From: a virus
Virus record (IMG/VR): IMGVR_UViG_3300007760_000117
Location: 1-20,610 of that record
Length of the DNA stretch: 20,610 nt
Reading direction: 5' to 3' (one strand)
The translations under genes were made by a program, and so were the position numbers. Below, piece by piece: positions 1-8,324 of the stretch. Within the stretch, counting starts at the first letter, position 1, and each line of letters starts with the position of its first letter. The notes below the pieces were generated by a model, which had not been told where the DNA came from, ran no database searches, and worked only from the letters and a program-made list of their open reading frames with translations.

Positions 1-103
1 GCACATAGGGAAGAAGTTCCTCTTTTGTGCCTTCATCAATTTCTTTGTTTTCAAGATGCTTGACCAATGTTCCGTCGATGTCAATGAACCAAGTTTTATT
101 CAT
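1..103 (-). CDS. HAD-like phosphatase, N-terminal fragment (cut by window edge)
   Basis: Only the first 34 codons are present and the gene runs off the left edge. The peptide begins MNKTWFIDIDGTLVKH. D8-I-D10-G-T is the DxDGT motif I of the haloacid dehalogenase superfamily, whose first Asp is the nucleophile that forms a phospho-aspartyl intermediate. The ATG at 103 overlaps the TGA of the preceding gene by four bases (ATGA), so the two are probably translationally coupled. Small HAD phosphatases and polynucleotide 3'-phosphatases are common in T4-like phages. The substrate cannot be told from this fragment. Confidence 0.8.
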   Translation of the reverse strand, partial: MNKTWFIDIDGTLVKHLENKEIDEGTKEELLPYV

Positions 104-564
104 TTAGGTTTCACCATCCGTTCCACTGGAATTAAGTCAGGAAATGCCTTATTAGATAATTTGGCCGTTAGACCCTTATAGTTCAGTTTCTTTTTGACCA
201 TAGTCAGTAGAATTTCTGCTTCTGTAATGTGTAGACCTTCTAATAGTTGTATGAAAAGTTGCTCTCGACGTGTCTTGCTTAGATCTTTGCCTTGTGCAGT
301 TGGATTTCCGTTGAAAGTAGCAAAACGTCCGATCTTCTTGGCCTCTTGAGTTAAACGCATATCAGCCAGATCATATGCTGGTGCATCATTGGGTTCAAAC
401 GGCGGTTTCGAGTCTGGCACTTGCCATTCTATACCTGAGTCAAATGCACCTCTCAGTACGATCTTTAAACCGTCACTCTCGTTTTCCTTTAGGATTTGTG
501 CTTTCTTAGACACTGATGTCACTTCGTCAACTTCGGTAAATATTTCGTGTAATGATTTTTGCAT
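100..564 (-). CDS. DUF6433 family phage protein
   Basis: A 154-aa protein. The N-terminus (SLHEIFTEVD, then a Lys-rich helix), the central 'LRGAFD' followed by 'PPFEPN', and 'RREQLFIQLLEGLH' near residues 99-112 match my recollection of DUF6433, a conserved protein of unknown function found near replication genes in marine T4-like phages. No catalytic motif or membrane segment is visible. It lies four bases after the RNase H stop. An AGGAG sequence sits about 12 bases upstream of the ATG, inside the end of the RNase H gene. Family assignment is from memory of the sequence pattern; the function is unknown. Confidence 0.75.
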   Translation of the reverse strand: MQKSLHEIFTEVDEVTSVSKKAQILKENESDGLKIVLRGAFDSGIEWQVPDSKPPFEPNDAPAYDLADMRLTQEAKKIGRFATFNGNPTAQGKDLSKTRREQLFIQLLEGLHITEAEILLTMVKKKLNYKGLTAKLSNKAFPDLIPVERMVKPK

Positions 565-568
565 GATC

Positions 569-1417
569 TTAGAATTCTCCTATGTGTTCCATCAAATTTT
601 TCAATCTGTTATCCATAAAGTAGGAAAGCAGTTTCGATCTGTCTGTTGGTTTGGTTTGTGTATACTGTTCCATAATCTCACATTTAAGTGATGATGGTAC
701 TTTGGTTAGATCGACCAATAGTTGGTTTCGTGCATAGTTTCGTAACATATTGGTAGTACAGAAAATCTCTGGATCTAGGTCGATCCATGATTCAACTTTC
801 TTTTTGGAAAGGGGGGTTTGCCTAGAATCGGTGACAAAGGTGTCGTCTGCACTCAAAAAATTGGGTACTCCGTCACCTTTGTCTCCACGCATGATATGCT
901 CTCTTAGAAACTGTTCTGGATTCTCGCATTTGAGATAACGTTTCTGTATAGGTGAATATTGCTCCACCCCTGCATATCGTTGCAATTGCATGAAATCCTT
1001 GTCACCCGATAAGACTAAAATGGCACTGGCATGATGTAGATGTTCGCAAAGTGTACCGATCACATCATCCGCTTCGGCAGTACAAACTTCTAGGACTTTA
1101 TAGGGAAAGTGCAGTTTCAGTTCTGCCTTAATTTGATTTAAGCATTCAAAAATAGCATTCCAATCGTGTGTCGATGTCTCACGCAATTTCTTTCTATGTG
1201 CCTTATAATGGGGAAATTTGATCTTTCTCCAGTAGTTGCGATTGTCGCAACATATCACCATCTCTCCACCGAAACGTTTTTTGAATTTGTTTCGATAGAG
1301 TCTGATGGAATTCAGCACCATATGTCTGATTAGATCTTCATTGATACCTTGTTTTTGTAGTGCTGGTTGGGCCATAAGTGACGAAATCAGCACTTGGTTG
1401 TAGTCCACTAAAATCAT
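569..1417 (-). CDS. rnh: T4-type RNase H (5'-3' exonuclease, FEN1/PIN-like)
   Basis: A 282-aa protein, close to the 305 aa of T4 RNase H, which removes RNA primers and adjacent DNA from lagging-strand fragments. The acidic metal-binding residues are all visible: D5 (ILVDYN), D58 (CCDNRNYWR), E115/D117/D118 (AEADDVIG), D139 and D141 (LSGDKDF), and D179/D182 in the helix-hairpin-helix part (MRGDKGDGVPN). The order and spacing fit the FEN superfamily. The basic stretch after D58 (YKAHRKK) matches the arch/DNA-contact region of the family. Its location among small replication-type genes fits. An AAGGA lies about 12 bases before the ATG at 1417. Confidence 0.93.
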   Translation of the reverse strand: MILVDYNQVLISSLMAQPALQKQGINEDLIRHMVLNSIRLYRNKFKKRFGGEMVICCDNRNYWRKIKFPHYKAHRKKLRETSTHDWNAIFECLNQIKAELKLHFPYKVLEVCTAEADDVIGTLCEHLHHASAILVLSGDKDFMQLQRYAGVEQYSPIQKRYLKCENPEQFLREHIMRGDKGDGVPNFLSADDTFVTDSRQTPLSKKKVESWIDLDPEIFCTTNMLRNYARNQLLVDLTKVPSSLKCEIMEQYTQTKPTDRSKLLSYFMDNRLKNLMEHIGEF

Positions 1418-1437
1418 AATAATTGTACATCCTTTTG

Positions 1438-1794
1438 TTATTCATCATCGGTAGTGGGCATAATGAAATCAGGAGAAAAACTGACATTAAGCATATCCTT
1501 GATTTTCTCTTGTTGTACCATTGAATCCTCTACCTGTTTTAAAGGATTGTTAGAACCAAGACCAACTTGCAATTCATGTCCGACACCGAGTTGTCCATAG
1601 AGAATTGCCCTTAGAAGTTCCACTACAATACGGAAATCTCTGGCAAAATCCTCATTGTGTATATCAAATTCCCAATCGGCAATCAATTCAATCATCAGTG
1701 GACACATCTCGGCCAGAAGTCTTTCGGCAACAACTTCTGGTTGCCTGAGATCGTCTGGTGTAGATGGGTGTTGTACAATTTTCTTCGTTGTCAT
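1438..1794 (-). CDS. hypothetical protein, 118 aa
   Basis: I do not recognise this protein. It has an amphipathic helical middle (residues about 25-70) without a convincing membrane segment and a polar, acidic C-terminus ending TTDDE. Its ATG overlaps the stop of the 248-aa gene as ATGA, and the RNase H gene follows 20 bases downstream, so it is part of the same replication-type operon. No catalytic motif is visible. The only clue to function is position. Confidence 0.75.
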   Translation of the reverse strand: MTTKKIVQHPSTPDDLRQPEVVAERLLAEMCPLMIELIADWEFDIHNEDFARDFRIVVELLRAILYGQLGVGHELQVGLGSNNPLKQVEDSMVQQEKIKDMLNVSFSPDFIMPTTDDE

Positions 1795-2537
1795 ATAGTC
1801 TGCAAATTCTTATCGAATGCATCCTGTGTAGAAACCTTTGTCTTTTTCTGTCTTGGTTTCTTACGTTCCTTCATGTATTTATCACAGTCGGAAATGATGC
1901 TATCCACGAATTTCTTGAATCGTTTCTGTTGTGGTCTGGTCAAGAAACTATAGGATTCACGATGTTCCTTGTACTGTAGACCAGTGGTCAGGACACATTG
2001 CAATTCCTTCTGTAAGACTTTGAACCATTTCTTGATCTCTGTACACACATTTTGCTTGAAATCCTTACCCTTAACGTAATTGTAAGCAGAGAAATCAGAT
2101 TTGACGTTGTTGTCTAATAACAGGTCAATCTCATGTTCCATTTCACCAATGGCATTAGAAGCAAGTTCCTGCGTGGTCAACTTACGAAATTTTGGTTCAT
2201 CATCATCCGTAGATACGGCCGTTTTCTTAGGAGTTTTAGGTTTTTGGTGATTTCTAATAAACCTTTTTATCTCTTTATCGAATCTAACTCTGGTCTGTTC
2301 TGGTAGTTCATACCCCTCACAAACCAATAGTGCCATTGTCGCCACTGCACCATCAGTCGTGTATTCATTAACCCCTTTCATGTTTTTGGTTTCATCGGTG
2401 GACGCAAACACGTCAAGATAATCCTTGACGTGTCGTTTGTCTTTCTTCTCACTACCATAAATGGCATTGTGGTTGAATGCCCGAATTAAATCTAATTCGG
2501 ACATTGGATTGTTGAACTTAGGGAATTTGATTTTCAA
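1791..2537 (-). CDS. hypothetical protein with basic C-terminus, TTG start
   Basis: A 248-aa protein of unknown function. The start is a TTG at 2537, preceded six bases upstream by a clear AGGAG, and this decides the start. The sequence is mostly charged helix, with a Pro/Lys linker around residues 98-106 and a very basic C-terminus (ERKKPRQKKTK). This suggests nucleic-acid or protein contacts, but no named fold is evident. It lies between the DUF262-like gene (15-base gap) and the 118-aa gene (ATGA overlap), near RNase H, so a role in DNA metabolism is possible but unproven. Confidence 0.78.
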   Translation of the reverse strand: MKIKFPKFNNPMSELDLIRAFNHNAIYGSEKKDKRHVKDYLDVFASTDETKNMKGVNEYTTDGAVATMALLVCEGYELPEQTRVRFDKEIKRFIRNHQKPKTPKKTAVSTDDDEPKFRKLTTQELASNAIGEMEHEIDLLLDNNVKSDFSAYNYVKGKDFKQNVCTEIKKWFKVLQKELQCVLTTGLQYKEHRESYSFLTRPQQKRFKKFVDSIISDCDKYMKERKKPRQKKTKVSTQDAFDKNLQTI

Positions 2538-2552
2538 AGGTATCTCCTATGG

Positions 2553-4499
2553 TTATACAGTGAAAAAGTCGTCTAATGACTCAGTTAGTTTCCTATGCTT
2601 CTTCAAATCCTCAACACTGTGAAAAACATCACCAATTTTAACTTGATTCCCAACTTCGGTCAAGATGTCATGATCTTTATATTCAATGACAACATATCGT
2701 CCTGATGTCTTGAAAGTCTTTTTATCAATGGAATGGTTGCCGATAGGATCTTTTCCACCCTGACGATTATACAATTCCTGTCGATACTTCGGACAATCAC
2801 GTCGATCAGTTCTAACAACTTGGTCACTCAATAGATCTTTTATGTTTGCACCTAGAAATTTTTCACCAATAATTGCACAAAGTCTATCAACTTTCTGCTG
2901 ACTATTCAATTGACCACCCAAGTGCGCCAATCCATCCATATCAGTTACATATTTCCCATGCTTACCATATTTCAGTTGTGATTTAGTCTGCAACATGCAC
3001 AAAATATCACCGACCTCTGGTGGCATCATCACCCCATTTTCATCATACCGATGGGATTGCTTGTATCCAGACTTAATTCGTGCTTTATCCACAAACAGGT
3101 ATCTGGTTTCTTTATGTTCATCATCGTACCAAAGTGAAAATCGACGAACAAATTCAAAATCATCCCCAACTACATAATCCTGTTCATTTTCTTCAAATGT
3201 TGTATACTCAGGATGATTTGAATTCGTCAACATGGTGTGGGCAATAACACAACAGAAGTGTTTTGCAATACTCCATTTTTGTTGATCTCCATTAGTACCA
3301 TTGTGAACAGATACCTTACCAATTGCTCCCAACAAAGCACCAAGTTCCTTCTGTTGTGCCTTCCCCAAAGTCGCGTCCAACGTTGGCAATATAGGTTTTA
3401 CATACTTCCAATTTTGGGAATTCATTCTAGTTCTAAATTGGTGTGGATCACCATTTCCATCATTTGCCTTTATCGTACCCAACAATAGTGGAGTACCATA
3501 CTTATACAACACCACTGCATACAAATATGCACCAAGACCATTAGAAGATCTTGCCCAGAATGAACCATCATCCTTATTATCATAGAAAGAATCTGCAAAG
3601 GAGGAAAATTTGTGTACACTAGGATCAGTTTCTGTCTTTGTGTAATCAAAATCCTCGACAATATTTGCCAATGGGTTCTTTGCCAAATTCATATCCCGAC
3701 AATGCACAGGAACTGGATCACCACAATTTAATGCGTTGAATAGTTCATTCATTTGGTCAAGACTCAATCCATTCCATTCCAGAGCAACGATCTTTCGAGC
3801 CAAAATTGCATCCTTAACTCGATCAGGCAACACTGACATGGACATCTTGTTAAGTGGAAATTGGAACGTTTTTCCACTTTCATCGACATAAGAAATTTTC
3901 ACATCATCCTTATCAAAAATCAAAGAATTTGTTGATGTGTAGGTTAAATCTTCTGTCAACACATCCGACCTACTTTGACCATCAAGAATCAACCGTTCAT
4001 GTCCATTCTTGATACGACCTTCAAGAATATTAATTCGTTTCTGGAAAAAATCGGTCATTTCCAACGATTCATCTACATCACGCAAACCCTTTAGAAGTTC
4101 CAACAATGGTTCAATTCGTGAAGTGTGAATAACTACACTCTTATTGAAACCACAATCAAAAAATGACGTTAAGAACCCTGCACGATCTTCACCAAGTATT
4201 GGGTGCTTATGCCGTTGCGAAATTAAAGGGGATGATGTGGATTGGGTTAAATAACCATCTTCGGGGTCTAATGCTTCCGATAAAGTTAATTCCTTAACCT
4301 CACACATATCATAAAGAGCATCAGGGATTACCGAATCCAACCACGCCTCAACATCACTGGCATACTTTTTGTGCGGTGAAATGTACGCACTAACATTTTT
4401 CTTCAATTCTTTCTCCAACTTTTTCTTCATACCATCACCTTTTTTCCTGTTCTTATCCTTATCTGCTACAACAATCTCAAACCCATCTGGCATATTCAT
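2553..4499 (-). CDS. DUF262/ParB-Srx-like protein with HNH-like C-terminus (candidate nuclease)
   Basis: A 648-aa protein. Residues 171-177 read ILDGQSR, and 254-260 read FNALNCG followed by a polar loop. These match the 'IDGQQR' and 'F..LN.G..L...E' signatures of DUF262 (GmrS-like, ParB/Srx fold), the nucleotide-using nuclease half of type IV restriction systems such as GmrSD. At 572-611 the pattern R-x2-L-Y-x-R-Q-G-G-K-D-P, then a spacer, then D609-H610-D611 and V-G resembles the HNH domain often fused to DUF262. The paired zinc cysteines of a standard HNH are absent. The ATG lies three bases after the preceding gene. In a phage it could act on host or rival DNA, or have been repurposed. 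Motif-level similarity only. Confidence 0.6.
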   Translation of the reverse strand: MNMPDGFEIVVADKDKNRKKGDGMKKKLEKELKKNVSAYISPHKKYASDVEAWLDSVIPDALYDMCEVKELTLSEALDPEDGYLTQSTSSPLISQRHKHPILGEDRAGFLTSFFDCGFNKSVVIHTSRIEPLLELLKGLRDVDESLEMTDFFQKRINILEGRIKNGHERLILDGQSRSDVLTEDLTYTSTNSLIFDKDDVKISYVDESGKTFQFPLNKMSMSVLPDRVKDAILARKIVALEWNGLSLDQMNELFNALNCGDPVPVHCRDMNLAKNPLANIVEDFDYTKTETDPSVHKFSSFADSFYDNKDDGSFWARSSNGLGAYLYAVVLYKYGTPLLLGTIKANDGNGDPHQFRTRMNSQNWKYVKPILPTLDATLGKAQQKELGALLGAIGKVSVHNGTNGDQQKWSIAKHFCCVIAHTMLTNSNHPEYTTFEENEQDYVVGDDFEFVRRFSLWYDDEHKETRYLFVDKARIKSGYKQSHRYDENGVMMPPEVGDILCMLQTKSQLKYGKHGKYVTDMDGLAHLGGQLNSQQKVDRLCAIIGEKFLGANIKDLLSDQVVRTDRRDCPKYRQELYNRQGGKDPIGNHSIDKKTFKTSGRYVVIEYKDHDILTEVGNQVKIGDVFHSVEDLKKHRKLTESLDDFFTV

Positions 4500-4501
4500 A
4501 C

Positions 4502-4840
4502 TTATTCCGAATCTCCAAATTTAATATTTCCGACATTATCGGTATCATCCAACACTGGACGTTCTAATCGTTCAATTTCTTCGGCAACAATCTTATCCAT
4601 TTTTGCTCTGAGTTTCTTGTCACCACCAATACCCCAAGTTTTTCCATACTGGTAGGGGTCTAATTTTTCCAGTACTTCATTCAACTGTTCTGGATAGTCG
4701 ATTTTGGCATATGCCACTTTCTCTAGTGCCTTTGTGATTCGTTTCCGTTCAAAGTGAATCCGATTGGCAATCGACTTCTTGACTCTCTGGTTGCGTTTCC
4801 GTTTTGCTCTCTTGTTCTGAATCTTCCGACTTAACGGCAT
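4502..4840 (-). CDS. basic hypothetical protein, 112 aa
   Basis: A Lys/Arg-rich N-terminal third (about residues 4-35) is followed by a mixed-charge helical region and an acidic tail ending FGDSE. A good AAGGA lies eight bases before the ATG at 4840. The first 31 codons overlap, in another frame, the end of the 86-aa gene upstream. The basic N-terminus could bind nucleic acid. I do not recognise a family. Its stop is three bases from the ATG of the DUF262-like gene, so the two are co-transcribed. Confidence 0.7.
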   Translation of the reverse strand: MPLSRKIQNKRAKRKRNQRVKKSIANRIHFERKRITKALEKVAYAKIDYPEQLNEVLEKLDPYQYGKTWGIGGDKKLRAKMDKIVAEEIERLERPVLDDTDNVGNIKFGDSE

Positions 4841-5009
4841 TCTTTATATCCTTATTCTTAAATTTTTCTAAAACCCATTCTTTATACAAATCACGGGCCA
4901 CATACTGATTATCACATGGAGTATTGTGTAAAATACCCCAAACGGTTGGTCTGGATTGATTATTATGACTATCCAGATACTGGTTGACTGTCTGCTTTAG
5001 GTTGTCCAT
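4749..5009 (-). CDS. small hypothetical protein with acidic tail overlapping next gene
   Basis: An 86-aa protein of unknown function. Residues 1-56 look like a folded domain, with a helix, aromatic residues and 'CDNQYVARDLYKEW'. The last 30 residues are low-complexity Ser/Glu/Gln/Thr and lie almost wholly within the out-of-frame overlap (4749-4840) with the basic 112-aa gene. The tail may therefore be an overprinted extension rather than a functional domain. The start at 5009 is inside the end of the 241-aa gene (41-base overlap), and only a weak AGAG precedes it. It sits in the replication-type operon. Confidence 0.6.
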   Translation of the reverse strand: MDNLKQTVNQYLDSHNNQSRPTVWGILHNTPCDNQYVARDLYKEWVLEKFKNKDIKNAVKSEDSEQESKTETQPESQEVDCQSDSL

Positions 5010-5694
5010 AGTTCTCTATTATTGTGACTCGATTGATTCTCGTTGTCTTATTGTCATGTTCGTATACGGATCTCTTATGCTCTACCACAGTGGCATTGAC
5101 CAAGACACAATCACCTATCTCAATCGAAACAGCAAACTCATGTCGTGAAAAGAAATGCACCAAATTCAGTTCTCTGGTGATGCATTTGTAGAGGTATCCA
5201 CCAGTGCTTGGTGTTCTACGTTCAATCACCTTCAGAAAGAACTTCTCACGTTTCTTCAACTCCCCCACATATTCAGATTCGGCATAGATTGCCTTGATTT
5301 CTTCTTTCTGTTTCTCTCGATCATACACACCAATGGCACTAATGGCAATCGGTATCTCTCGATCTGTAACAGTGCTATTCTTAAATACACTTTTTAGGTT
5401 GGTGACATAATCAGACTCACTATTGCTACCGAATCCTTGCCACTTCCAGTTCTCTACAAACTCAGAAATTTTATGTGCTAGATCTTTGTTTGCTGGTTTC
5501 TGAATTGCACTATTGGCAAAGGTTTGGTCATCTGCTAATAAAATATCTGTAACTGTTTCAGAAGTAGCAACAGTAGAAATTTCCGTTGCATCTTTCTTCG
5601 ATACGAAATTGCCCGTGTCCTGTACCACTTGCACACCAATTGCCAATACATGTTGAAGGTAGTGCGTACCTTTTAAACAAGTTCTCTTTGCCAT
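4969..5694 (-). CDS. hypothetical protein with possible OB-like C-terminal domain
   Basis: A 241-aa protein. The start is set at the ATG at 5694, nine bases after AGGAG; a TTG two codons earlier (5700) would be too close to that site. The C-terminal ~90 residues alternate hydrophobic strands and turns (KFFLKVIERR, YLYKCITREL, VLVNATVVEHKR) and end in TRINRVTII. This resembles small OB-fold-like domains in phage replication proteins, where 'T.(L/I)NRV' closes the last strand. The N-terminal part (MAKRTCLKGTHYLQHV) is unrecognised. A role in ssDNA or RNA binding is an inference only. Confidence 0.7.
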   Translation of the reverse strand: MAKRTCLKGTHYLQHVLAIGVQVVQDTGNFVSKKDATEISTVATSETVTDILLADDQTFANSAIQKPANKDLAHKISEFVENWKWQGFGSNSESDYVTNLKSVFKNSTVTDREIPIAISAIGVYDREKQKEEIKAIYAESEYVGELKKREKFFLKVIERRTPSTGGYLYKCITRELNLVHFFSRHEFAVSIEIGDCVLVNATVVEHKRSVYEHDNKTTRINRVTIIENYGQPKADSQPVSG

Positions 5695-5706
5695 TCTCAA
5701 TCTCTC

Positions 5707-5958
5707 CTATACAGACGCAGTACCGAATTCAGACTCAATTGCATCCAATTCAGAATCAGTTGGTTCAATATCATCTACATCTGCAATATGAAGTTCTTGT
5801 TCTTCACCTTCCAATTCGTGTGTAATCTCAACATCATCATCAATGATGCTATCCAACACTTTTTCAACACCATTTTCATCGGCAAAGAATTTAGCAATTA
5901 TATCATCGACATAATCATCATCAAAACCAAAACCATCATCATCAAAACCAAAACTCAT
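5707..5958 (-). CDS. small acidic hypothetical protein, first gene after promoter
   Basis: An 83-aa, strongly acidic protein that starts with Phe/Gly/Asp repeats (SFGFDDDGFGFDDDYVDD). No basic patch or membrane segment is visible. AAGGA lies eight bases before the ATG. It is the first gene downstream of the consensus promoter at 5994-6022, so it should be expressed early and strongly. Small acidic early phage proteins are often DNA mimics, polymerase-binding factors or inhibitors of host enzymes. Nothing here picks among these. Confidence 0.72.
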   Translation of the reverse strand: MSFGFDDDGFGFDDDYVDDIIAKFFADENGVEKVLDSIIDDDVEITHELEGEEQELHIADVDDIEPTDSELDAIESEFGTASV

Positions 5959-5993
5959 ATCTTCTATCCTTTTCCCATTGTTTAATATACTAT

Positions 5994-6022
5994 ATTATAC
6001 CATATTTTTCTGCGTTTGTCAA
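5994..6022 (-). promoter_or_regulatory. consensus sigma-70 promoter (copy D)
   Basis: Read on the minus strand, TTGACA (6022-6017), a 17-base spacer and TATAAT (5999-5994) form perfect -35 and -10 hexamers, with TGG before the -10 giving an extended -10. Upstream is TTTTTAGC, shared with the other three promoters, plus an A-rich tract. The leader to the ATG at 5958 is about 30 bases and lacks the hairpin leader of the other copies. It should serve the acidic protein and the genes downstream. Confidence 0.9.
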
Positions 6023-6065
6023 GCTAAAAATGCAGAAAGTGCGATTTTTTTTCTAACGGCCACAA

Positions 6066-8234
6066 CTAGGCAATCAGTTTGATAAAACGTGACAAAATAA
6101 CTTTGTTCACAGTTTTGGACTTGGAATGCTTTTTGAAAGCAGTAGTCAATACTCGTTTGCTTGCATCATCAGCAACTTCTAAATCACTTTCGGTATCCAA
6201 TGCCTTGCCACCTTTTATCAGGTAGAATTCATTGTACCCATCATGATTTTCGACTACCAGAGAACCATCACGATTGAAATCTTTTGACAGTCGTTTGAGT
6301 TCTGCATGGTCATAACCCCAACGACCACCAAGGCAATTATCAACAATGGCATTTTTTCCATTACCACCAGCAGTGACAAAAAACCCGATCACGTTGATAC
6401 CAAGTCTGTCATGAAGTGAACGCAAGAGAATATTGGTCACGTCTGAACGTTTCTCGATATTGTAGTTGATTTTGGTCTTGGTATCAGTGATATAACTGCT
6501 TTCGGTCGAACCATAATAACCACCTGCTCTGAAACTTTTGATTCCAGATGGTTGTGAACGGTCAACTACATAATCCAGACCATTGGAAGCACCATCAGTC
6601 AAGAAAATTGCATTGACAACTTCTAAGTTATTGCTTGCTTTGAATTTTGGAATGATGTCATGTGCCAACAGAATCGAATCGTTCAACGGAGTAGAACTCA
6701 ATGTCAGATTATCTGGCAATGACCAGTACCCACCGTTGTCTGCTTGATAGGCAACTGTGTAATAATCTTTGCAAGCATTATTAAAGGCATTGGTCTTAAT
6801 GCGACTAGACAGGAAATTCAACAGATGAACCTTGCTAACTGTGATGTCACCATCATCGTATTTACAAGCACCGACATAATCTCGATCATCATTGGAAAGA
6901 TTGACATTGTCAGTGAATGCATAAACTTCAAAAGGAATATTGACCTTTTTGCAGAACCAAACCAAATTCAAGACTTGTTTGGCAATTGACAATGTGCTAC
7001 CAATGATCGAACTCGACCAATCGACAAAAAGCACCAAACCGTGATTTTTGCCATCTGGAACTATGGTCACTCGTTTGAACAGATCATCATTGAATTTGTA
7101 AGTGTGCAACTTATCAACATTAAGAACACCAGTTTTGGCAACCGATGCTCTTGCGTGTTGCTGTGCATTTTTCTTTAATTCAAATTCCTTTGCTAGGTAG
7201 TTGACAGTTCGTTTGCTATCAGTCTTGAATTTATCATAGGACTCAACCAATCTCTCATGTTGCAAATAATCTCGACAACCATCTAACCAATAACTTATCA
7301 GTGAACGTTCAATGATAAAAGGTTCAGCATTAACCGATGGAATCGTACCATAAAATGGTTCAGACGCATTTTCATCAATTAAATGCTCAACAGCCGAATC
7401 ATCAAATGCTTTTTGTGTTTCAGACTCACTTGGTTGGTTCGGATGCCCTTTACCAAATGTGTCTGTTTCACCATCAGAATCATCGGAACCAGAATCATCA
7501 TCCGATTCTACATCAGAGGAATCTGTTTCATCGGTTTCTGGACTTTCTTCTTGACCAGAACCATCAGATGTGATGTCATCATCACCGTATTCACCATCTT
7601 CAGAGTCCTCTCCAAGACCTTGATCGGAAATGGCATCTTTATCGACATCATCAGAATAGTTGTCATAAATCCGTTTTGCTAGATCGACCACTTCTTCCCA
7701 AGTTTCAGAACCAGCAACTTCATTAACAATGGATTTTTCTTCATCGGTAAAAGGAACGTCAAATGCTCCATTGCCTTTGAAGAACAAATTGATTCGATCA
7801 ATAAATGTGTAGTCACCAATTGAACGTTCTGACGTACCGAAAAAATCACGTTCTACCAATTCAGCATAACCTTTGTAGAAGTTTTTACGCAGACCACTGA
7901 ATTTACGTTTGATTTTCTTTTCAATCCGTACATCTTCAATTACATTAAGGAATGATTTGACAGCATGTACGTTATTGGGGTCGATAGATTCACATAGTGC
8001 TGGAAGGTCAATGCTAGGTGTGAAAAGTGCGTGACCAACTTCATGACCAACTAACAGGTCATAAACGTCTGCACTAGCATTATCCCAATTAGGTAGACCC
8101 AATGTACGAGTCTTAACATTGAAATATGCAGTAGGAATATTTTCATGTCGAACTGAAATATTTTCGGTTGCCAACAACTTTGCCAAACCTGACTTTTGAT
8201 TTTTGCTAACTGATGTATTCAAGTGAAACTCCAT
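6066..8234 (-). CDS. CobT-like metallopeptidase/VWA-domain protein
   Basis: A 722-aa protein. H64-E-V-G-H68 is a zinc HExxH motif, and a Glu-rich helix near residues 98-105 (NVIEDVRIE) could supply a third ligand. A highly acidic Asp/Glu/Ser linker spans about 194-265. A von Willebrand A domain follows, with a MIDAS motif D405-W-S407-S-S409 and a later 'FLTDGAS'. This architecture matches the 'CobT-like' proteins of marine T4-like phages, often annotated as cobalamin biosynthesis. HExxH plus VWA argues for a peptidase or AAA+ partner role; no CobS/MoxR ATPase is in the window. The ATG at 8234 lies in a sequence conserved in other leaders, and a TTG at 8222, six bases after GGAG, may be the true start. 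Confidence 0.88.
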   Translation of the reverse strand: MEFHLNTSVSKNQKSGLAKLLATENISVRHENIPTAYFNVKTRTLGLPNWDNASADVYDLLVGHEVGHALFTPSIDLPALCESIDPNNVHAVKSFLNVIEDVRIEKKIKRKFSGLRKNFYKGYAELVERDFFGTSERSIGDYTFIDRINLFFKGNGAFDVPFTDEEKSIVNEVAGSETWEEVVDLAKRIYDNYSDDVDKDAISDQGLGEDSEDGEYGDDDITSDGSGQEESPETDETDSSDVESDDDSGSDDSDGETDTFGKGHPNQPSESETQKAFDDSAVEHLIDENASEPFYGTIPSVNAEPFIIERSLISYWLDGCRDYLQHERLVESYDKFKTDSKRTVNYLAKEFELKKNAQQHARASVAKTGVLNVDKLHTYKFNDDLFKRVTIVPDGKNHGLVLFVDWSSSIIGSTLSIAKQVLNLVWFCKKVNIPFEVYAFTDNVNLSNDDRDYVGACKYDDGDITVSKVHLLNFLSSRIKTNAFNNACKDYYTVAYQADNGGYWSLPDNLTLSSTPLNDSILLAHDIIPKFKASNNLEVVNAIFLTDGASNGLDYVVDRSQPSGIKSFRAGGYYGSTESSYITDTKTKINYNIEKRSDVTNILLRSLHDRLGINVIGFFVTAGGNGKNAIVDNCLGGRWGYDHAELKRLSKDFNRDGSLVVENHDGYNEFYLIKGGKALDTESDLEVADDASKRVLTTAFKKHSKSKTVNKVILSRFIKLIA

Positions 8235-8255
8235 AATCTAAAATGTTAATCAAAC

Positions 8256-8276
8256 GGTCAAGAACCTCTCTCAACC
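8256..8276 (-). promoter_or_regulatory. 5' leader hairpin, copy C
   Basis: The minus-strand leader contains GGUUGAG, a 7-base loop AGAGGUU, then CUUGACC, forming a 7-bp stem with two internal G-U pairs. The same stem with a different loop is present in the two 99-bp leader repeats. It lies between the promoter at 8287-8316 and the start of the CobT-like gene. It may affect mRNA stability or translation; the function is inferred. Confidence 0.5.
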
Positions 8277-8286
8277 TTACAACATA

Positions 8287-8316
8287 ATTATACCATATTT
8301 CGGTGGGCAATGTCAA
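8287..8316 (-). promoter_or_regulatory. consensus sigma-70 promoter (copy C)
   Basis: TTGACA (8316-8311), an 18-base spacer ending ATATGG, and TATAAT (8292-8287) on the minus strand give perfect hexamers with an extended -10. Upstream TTTTTAGC and an A-tract overlap the end of the 176-aa gene. This is a diverged copy of the promoter/leader repeated at 8866-8964 and 9766-9864. It should drive the CobT-like gene. Confidence 0.9.
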
Positions 8317-8324
8317 GCTAAAAA

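Noticed and set aside
6066-8234. Cobalamin biosynthesis (cobaltochelatase CobT) function, tempting because of the B12-dependent RNR
   Set aside because: The HExxH motif plus VWA domain and the absence of other chelatase subunits in the window make a peptidase or VWA-type role more likely; the link to B12 is by name only.
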